From: Rhizophagus clarus
Taxonomy: Eukaryota; Glomeromycota; Glomeromycetes; Glomerales; Glomeraceae
DNA length: 64,000 nt
Assembly (NCBI GenBank): GCA_015698045.1
Contig: BLAL01000281.1
Location: forward strand, 906,911-970,910
Direction: 5' to 3'
The position numbers and the translations under genes were made by a program. Shown piece by piece: positions 58,229-64,000 of this stretch (positions are counted from its first letter, which is position 1; each line of letters opens with the position of its first letter). The notes under the pieces were generated by a model, which was not told where the DNA came from, searched no databases, and saw nothing but the letters and a program-made list of their open reading frames with translations.

Positions 58229-58717
58229 GTACATTATATTTAAAATTATAACAGATAAGAACGAATCTGCAATATTTTGCTCATTTAGCTCAATAAGAAA
58301 ATATGTAAACTACTTTTTCTGGAAATTCTGATATTATTAAAAATGATTTGTCAAGCATCTTTTATAAAAGTATTCTGTGCCTTTCATGTATTGTAATTTA
58401 AAAAACAATTATTCTTTTTATTAAATTATTCAAAAAAAAACATTATTTGGCAATGCCAGCGACGTGAAAGGTTGTTTAGAGCAAAAGAACACGCATTTTA
58501 TCAGAGCTTTTCAAATGAACGATATTTAAAGAAAAACATAATTAGTTGAATCAATTCACACTATCTTAAAACATGTTTTTAACATATACATATAATATAC
58601 CGTATATATTTTTATTTATTTATTACGAACAGATAATGTTTTTTTATAAATCTGATAAAATAGGAAATAAAAAAACTCTCGTAAAAATAAACTAAATTCT
58701 ATTATGAAAAAATCAAA
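58229..58717. other. AT-rich spacer
   Basis: No recognisable gene or element. Confidence 0.4.
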
Positions 58718-60484
58718 TTAACTGCTGGCCATCTCCGGTGCTACATCTGGTGCTGGTGCTGCATCTCCATCCTGATTATCATCCTCTTTTTCGTTATTTT
58801 CGTGATCCTCTGATTTTTCATAATCAGCATCCTTTTTCTGTTAATATCCATCTTGTCATCATCCTCATCATCATCATGATTTCTACCATTATTCTCACTG
58901 GTGCTTGTGCTGCATCTCCATCTGGTGCTTTTCCATCCTCATTATCATCTTCTTCTTCGTTATTTTCGTGATCCTCTGACTTTTCATAATTATCATCATC
59001 CTCCTTTAAAGCAAATTGAAACGAGGATCCCAAATTAGGAATCCGCCTATAATATAGGTCAAATTCCTTTGTCGGCCACTGAATTCCTTTTGTTAGTTTA
59101 TCAAAAAAATCTGTATCATTATTTATTAGAAATTCTCTTGTGATAAAATCATGTAATTCTATCACATTCTACTGCCCTTTCAGGGCATTTAAGATTTTGT
59201 TGATCCTTCGGCCCACCATCACTTCCTTTGCGAGTGCCTTTCTTCTTAATTTATCTTTTTTTTCCCTTCCAATTCTGAGGCTTCCTTAACCCTCTTATCA
59301 TCATCTTTTAAGGAAGGTATTTTGTCTACAACTTGTTTATAACGGTCGTAAAGATCTGCTAAAACACTATACCATCTTAATCTTGATCTGCAAGCAATTT
59401 CCTCACTGACCCTTAATCTTGTGCAGGCTGTGGCTGCATACAAAATATAATCTGTAGCAGCCTCAAAATGCCGCATAAAGTTGGCATCATGTTTATCTTG
59501 GATGAGCATTGGTGCTGGAGGAGGATTCAACGGAATGAGGTAATCAGGCACCTCTTCATGTTCAGTTGCAATATAATCAACATATTGTTCAAAGTAACTT
59601 GTATTTGGTTTATCATAAACTGAATCGATAGTCGAAATATGATGTTCTTTTTTCGTGGTGAGATTTTCCCATTCTTCCAATTTCTCATCATGTTCATCCT
59701 TTGCTTTTAGCTTTAAATACTCGCAAATTTTGCACTCCATTCGTAACGATTTGGGTTCTTAAAAAAATATTAATATTTAATTGATATATTCTGTTTTTGA
59801 TATAAAAATAATAATAAAACACTTACAATTTTTTTGTCCCGCACAGGGACATCTTTTGGAGGAAGGTAATGAAAGTATTAAAGACTTTTATTTATTGCCC
59901 GTATTGAACTATTTAACTTTTCATTTACGGATTTCTTACTAGCTATTTTTTTGAGCGTTTTTTTTGTTATTTCTGAGTAACTCTCAATTTGGGCAGACGA
60001 TAAGGATGTTTCTGCATCATTAATTTGTGAGTTAATGAGCATTCGCTTCTCTTCATTTATTTTCTTAATTATATTATTTGGAGTGACTGAATTACAATAA
60101 TAAACTGGTATCTTAAAGGAATTCTGATGAATTTCATTCCCAAGTTCAATTCTATCATCCTCGTACAATACCTGTTTCACTTGAGTTGGGAGAATTTTAG
60201 TTATTGTGTCTGGATTTTGAATCCATTCCACAACAAATTTGTCTTTTGTAATTACCACCGTATCAACTTCAAGTGGTAATATTAGGGACGCAGAGGACAC
60301 TAAGTTTGTAAAAGAAGCGCGTTTGTTAAATAGTTCTTTTCTATCATTCAATGTATCTAATTTTATTTTTTTATTGTCGAATGAATCCTCGTCCCAATTA
60401 AATTATTCATGAAGCCTTTCATCTAAATTGTAAGACTCATGCTTCCTTTTTCTTTTTGATGATACAATTGATGATTGAGACATT
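58718..60484 (-). pseudogene. Unidentified acidic-tailed protein gene with several disruptions
   Basis: A coding trail runs from ATG 60484 (MSQSSIVSSKRKRKHESYNL, a KRKRK nuclear-signal-like start) through a TAA after ERLHE, then a long frame to 59878, a probable intron (GTAAGT ... TTTTTTTAAG, about 59755-59825), the block 59740-59246 (MECKICEYLKLKAKDEHDEK, RLRVSEEIACRSRLRWYSVL), a likely one-base slip in an A8 run near 59260, a TAG at about 59172, and 59165-58899. A 61-nt intron (58838-58898, GTGAGA...TTAACAG) then joins the last exon 58718-58837. The C-terminus is Asp/Glu-rich with a repeated YEKSEDHENNE(E/K)EDDN unit. Both stops fit CAA/CAG to TAA/TAG change. Function unknown. Confidence 0.5.
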
Positions 60485-61739
60485 TTTTGATAAAGAAGAT
60501 AAAGAGTAAATTTATGTTTTGTTCACAAAATGGTAGTAACAAATGATTATTGCTTGATACATGTTTTTCAAGAGAAATAACTTATATTTATATTTTTTGA
60601 ACTCTCAAGTTTTTATTTTTAGATATTTTATAATTATGCATTTATGTTATATTTTACAATGTATAGTTTATAGATAATTGTTAAATCTCAATTAATTTGA
60701 TGTATAAACGTGGACTAAATAAATTGATTTAATGAGCGATGTAAATGTTCTTATCGCTAAAAACCAGATCATTGATCTCCCGCGTCTTTCTTTGCATATA
60801 CGTAAATTAAAATAAATCCAGTACAATGATTTCTATTTTTGGAATTACGCAAGAAAATGATTAAGAGCGCAGAAAATAATTCATTGTTAAATCAAAGTGA
60901 TCAAATTAAATTACATCCGATTTTGGATACGCAGGGAAATAATTAACAGTACAATAGTTTCTATCTTTGGAATTACGCAGGAGAGCACATCCAGTACAAT
61001 GGTTTCTATTTTTGAAATTGTGCGGAAAAATAATTCATTGATCAATCAACGTAATTAAAATAAATTACATGTTAAGGAATTACGAGACACCACTTCAGAC
61101 CAGCATAATTAATATATTTTATTTGAAGGTGAAACTAATATCATGAAAAGAGAAAAAAAAAGTATAAAGAATTATAACAAAGTATAAATGAACCTGCATA
61201 TACCTACGCATCTATCTGTACTTATTTATTACTTCAATAAATTGGTTACCAAATTTATACAGTTTTGTGAACATATGTAATAAAACATTACACATTACCA
61301 TATATAATATATTTCTTCTTCTACAAGACTAAAAGTCTTCAAAAATGATCACAAAGAATTAATATATATACTTTAATTAGATATAAATCAATAAATTTTT
61401 TACGGTTCCATCAGGAGTGTCAAAGAATTTATTAGATATCTATCTATCCGGAATCATCAGAAAAAAAGAATTACATTGTTACAATTCCTTTTTTGAATTC
61501 TGATAATTAAGTAGAATTCAGGTCTGTATAAAATTCATGTGCACAATGTGCACGTGTACACATTACTAGTTATACTAGTTACAATGCCATATGTTTGGAG
61601 AAGAACCTGACTAATTTTGGCTGTTTATTCAGCTGGGATAATTTTCTAAAATTGTTTTCTGATCACGACACTACCACGACTAATAAATTTCCATTATTTT
61701 TTTTAAAAAAAAAACTTTTAAATTTTTGATTTTTAAAAA
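60485..61739. other. Spacer with three copies of a short repeat
   Basis: CAGTACAATGGTTTCTATTT and close variants followed by TTGGAATTACGC occur near 60818, 60947 and 60990. The rest is AT-rich without a gene. Confidence 0.4.
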
Positions 61740-62117
61740 ATGGGCAAACCATCCTTGTTTTCCAGAAAAACATCTCGTAAATGGCAGCTTAAAAGATGAC
61801 AATATCATAAATTATGGAAAGAAATTGAAATCGGTGATGTTCAAATACAACTTATCAATTATAAGAAAGATGTTGAAGCATCAAAAGAAAAAACAATTGA
61901 ACGAATGAATCAATTGTGTCGGGAAAATGAAAACTTATTAAAATGGATAGACGTGTACGCAAAACAAATCGAAATTCAAAAGAAAAGAAATTATGATCTT
62001 GAACTGAAACTTTACGCACAGCACGCACAGCAATCATCATCGTCGTCGTTATCATTATCACAGTCTCAATCTTCGTCACAACCTTCATTTAAAAGTTTGG
62101 ATGAATACTTTAAATAA
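61740..62117 (+). pseudogene. Coiled-coil small protein with one in-frame TGA
   Basis: From ATG 61740: MGKPSLFSRKTSRKWQLKR, TGA (61797-61799), QYHKLWKEIEIGDVQIQLIN, then an amphipathic helix YKKDVEASKEKTIERMNQLC, and a Ser/Gln tail ending SFKSLDEYFK and TAA. A C-to-T change from CGA explains the stop. If it is read through or is a sequencing error the product would be 125 residues. The helical region is heptad-like. Family not recognised. Confidence 0.5.
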
Positions 62118-62279
62118 GAAAATAATCAAAAATAATCAATAATGTTTTTGATTTTTATTTCTTTGTATTCTTTCTTTGTATTCTTTCAATAAATATTATA
62201 AAAAACCCTAGGTCTAGATTATATAATGATACTATTACCAATATTAATTTTTTTTTTTGAAATAAAAATATTTGGAAGG

Positions 62280-62480
62280 TATTTTCGTGATGAGAATTTA
62301 GCTCTATCGTGGAAATATCAGCCCTATAGAATATCATTGCAATCGTCATGCAGTTTAATGAGCTAAACGGAACATACATTAATTAAGGAATTAATGACTG
62401 AACAATAATTATATCATTGGCCGCGCTTGTGTAATTTTATTAAACTTTACGCTGATTTCGGAGCAGAACCAAAGGCTAAA
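62280..62480 (-). repeat. Inverted copies of the 57.7-58.2 kb repeat
   Basis: On the minus strand GCCTTTGGTTCTGCTCC, AAATCAGCGTAAAGTTTAAT and CTATAGGGCTGATATTTCC match the repeat blocks at 57.7-58.2 kb. The two blocks occur in the other order relative to that region. Confidence 0.6.
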
Positions 62481-62513
62481 TTGCAGTGTATAATTCAATG
62501 TAAAGTTTCTTTA

Positions 62514-62908
62514 TCATAAAAAGAATTTATTTATAAAAAATACTAGAAAATATAATAATGTAAAAATTAAAACTAATCTCCATAGACCCAACCCAAATTT
62601 AAATCTAATATTTAAATTATCATAATTCCTTTCAAGAGCTTGAAAGTCCTTCCATAATTTTTCATACCATTCTCTTGGTATGAAATTATTATCCTGATTA
62701 CTAATATACATGTTATTAATTAAGTTAGCAAGGGCTTCATCCAAATTCTGATTTTGTTTCTAATGAAATTAATTTAAGTTAATTTAACAATAATTATATT
62801 ATATTTTATTATGTCATTGATAATTACTGATTGTTGTCCTTGCTGTTGGCGATGCACTTTGCGACTAAAATATATTGTACGATTTTTTTTTCTCGAGGGT
62901 GAGGTCAT
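62514..62908 (-). CDS. Two-exon tail-anchored small protein, unknown family
   Basis: Exon 1 (62828-62908) reads MTSPSRKKNRTIYFSRKVHR plus QQQGQQS; exon 2 (62514-62759) continues KQNQNLDEALANLINNMYIS, FIPREWYEKLWKDFQALERN, a short helix, then a strongly hydrophobic C-terminus LWRLVLIFTLLYFLVFFINK. The 68-nt intron starts GTAATT and ends CATTAG and keeps frame. The product of 108 residues has no start-side signal, so tail anchoring in ER or mitochondrial membrane is the best guess. No family recognised. No disruption seen, unlike its neighbours. Confidence 0.6.
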
Positions 62909-63134
62909 ATTAAAAATTTCATTAGTTGTAGCCGGATGCAGGGGCGGTTTATTTATACGGCTATAATATGTGTAAGTTGATTGATAAATCTTGAAATTGG
63001 GTCAATTTCTAAATTTGTTAATAAATCACGAATTTTTAATGCTAGAATTCACATCATTGTAAAAAAAATAATTTATATATAAATATATCAAAAAAATTAT
63101 TCTTTTCTCGATTAATTATGAATAATGGTCATCC
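62909..63134. other. Upstream region of the tail-anchored gene
   Basis: AT-rich; includes GGCGGTTTATTTATACGGC near 62943, a TATA-like TTATTTATA region. Nothing else seen. Confidence 0.35.
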
Positions 63135-63395
63135 TAACGGCGTTATACAACTGGTAGAATAGAGAACTGGAAGCACTTCATGGCCACAGTTTGCGAAAGT
63201 TTTCAGTCAGGTACCCAGACCTGATATACGAAGGACGGCCTACTGTGAACGTCCTTCTCTATTCGGCCCTCCTGGAATAAGGCGTTGTATAACTGATAGT
63301 TATTTGTAATTATTTTTTGGGTTGTGTTGGTACTGACGTTCTCGTCATACAACTTGGGTATCAATAAATTATTGATAGCGAACAGTACCAGTTAA
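63135..63395. ncRNA. GC-rich, highly foldable element: candidate structured RNA or MITE
   Basis: The outer arms GTTATACAAC (63144) and GTTGTATAAC (63285) pair. Inside, AATAGAGAA pairs with TTCTCTATT, TCAGGT with ACCTGA, and GAAGGACG with CGTCCTTC. A second fold follows: TGGTACTG/CAGTACCA enclosing TCAATAAATTATTGA. GC content is near 48% in DNA otherwise about 20%. No reading frame is plausible. A structured RNA gene and a transposable-element end are both possible. Confidence 0.45.
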
Positions 63396-63807
63396 TTATA
63401 ATATGTTTAAATTTTTAATTATTTCTTGCATATAGAGTTAAAAAATTTTTTTACATACATTATATGAATAACATAATAAATAAATAAATAAATCTCTTTT
63501 TTATAAATCACTTATTAAATATATATTATTTTATAATAATAGAGTTGTACTATTTGCTTATGAAAAAAATAATTATTATTTATTGAAAAGGGTCTCGTAA
63601 TATATTATTCAATTATTATTATATTTTTTCTTCTTTACCATGACCACCATTATGACGGCTAAAAATTATTTCAATATTATTTGTCGTTTAGACTAAATTA
63701 AAATATATATTTGTTTACAAAATATTCATTTGACTTATCAAACCGGTACTATATGTACAATATTTTGTATAGCCCATATCGATAAAATTATAGATTTTCT
63801 GTAAGTT
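63396..63807. other. AT-rich spacer
   Basis: No recognisable feature. Confidence 0.4.
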
Positions 63808-63996
63808 CTAGTAAAGGGCATCCATAAAGAATGGATGACTTTCAGATTTGAAGTCATACCATTGAATTAATGCGAGATTTAACAGATCTTCAAAATCATC
63901 CTTGCTATTAACAAAATCTTTCAAAAAATATTTTAATTTAGTAACGTCATTTAAATAATTTGTACCAATAAATTAAATAATTACCTGCCCATAACA
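63808..63996 (-). pseudogene. Possible C-terminal coding fragment at the window edge
   Basis: On the minus strand FIGTNYLNDVTKLKYFLKDF and DDFEDLLNLALIQWYDFKSE lead to TAG at 63808-63810, after an upstream in-frame stop near 63972. Codon use looks protein-like. Too short to identify; it may belong to a gene continuing beyond the window. Confidence 0.3.
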
Positions 63997-64000
63997 AATG

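Overview
The window looks like nuclear DNA of an early-diverging fungus, most probably an arbuscular mycorrhizal fungus of the Rhizophagus type. This is inference. The supporting signs are extreme AT richness, many 55-95 nt introns with GTAAGT-like donors and short TAG/CAG acceptors, compact conserved eukaryotic genes in A/T-biased codons, and large stretches of decayed, densely nested DNA transposons. No prokaryotic, rRNA or tRNA gene was recognised.

Layout. (1) 1-5.2 kb: a 12-exon SYG1/XPR1 phosphate exporter (5' end outside the window) converges on a secreted ricin-fold plus aerolysin-like membrane protein. (2) 5.2-33.4 kb: a gene-free repeat region with foldback MITEs, a mariner-like MITE, a broken PIF1-type helicase, TTAGGG-like arrays, hAT-like elements with clear 8-bp target duplications, kilobase-long polypurine/polypyrimidine tracts, and pseudogenes carrying more elements. 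(3) 33.4-47.9 kb: a conserved gene island with an FAD monooxygenase, a small tail-anchored protein (Tom6-like?), Sec61 alpha, a WW-domain protein, a GRPRK-motif protein, a Bub2-type TBC GAP and a TMEM184/DUF300 protein. These genes sit in divergent and convergent pairs. (4) 49.5-55 kb: a 2.9 kb TIR transposon with a broken DDE transposase, next to a 5'-truncated but otherwise open Plavaka/CACTA-like transposase. (5) 55-64 kb: a 51-bp minisatellite, several C-to-T-damaged pseudogenes, a two-exon tail-anchored small protein and a GC-rich, highly foldable element.

The most unusual material is two arrays of exon-like units, each bounded by canonical splice signals. Array A lies in both arms of a 1.79 kb inverted-repeat element at 12.80-14.59 kb. 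Its basic unit is a 33-nt phase-1-symmetric mini-exon encoding an 11-residue Gly/Phe/Tyr repeat, separated by roughly 70-100 nt introns with a CTAAC branch site; each arm ends in its own terminal exon in the same phase. Array B (17.62-20.47 kb) has 24 units of a 41-nt exon-like block between intron-like spacers of about 75-85 nt. Because 41 is not a multiple of 3, its units cannot all be joined into one reading frame. It may lie in a 5.45 kb inverted-repeat element inserted into a TTAGGG-like tract.

The island genes have ordinary, separate cell roles (phosphate export, ER translocation, mitotic exit control, oxidation). The repeat regions look like a graveyard of elements in which most in-frame stops are explained by C-to-T (or G-to-A) changes. 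All exon joins were read by eye from splice motifs and reading frame; there is no transcript evidence.
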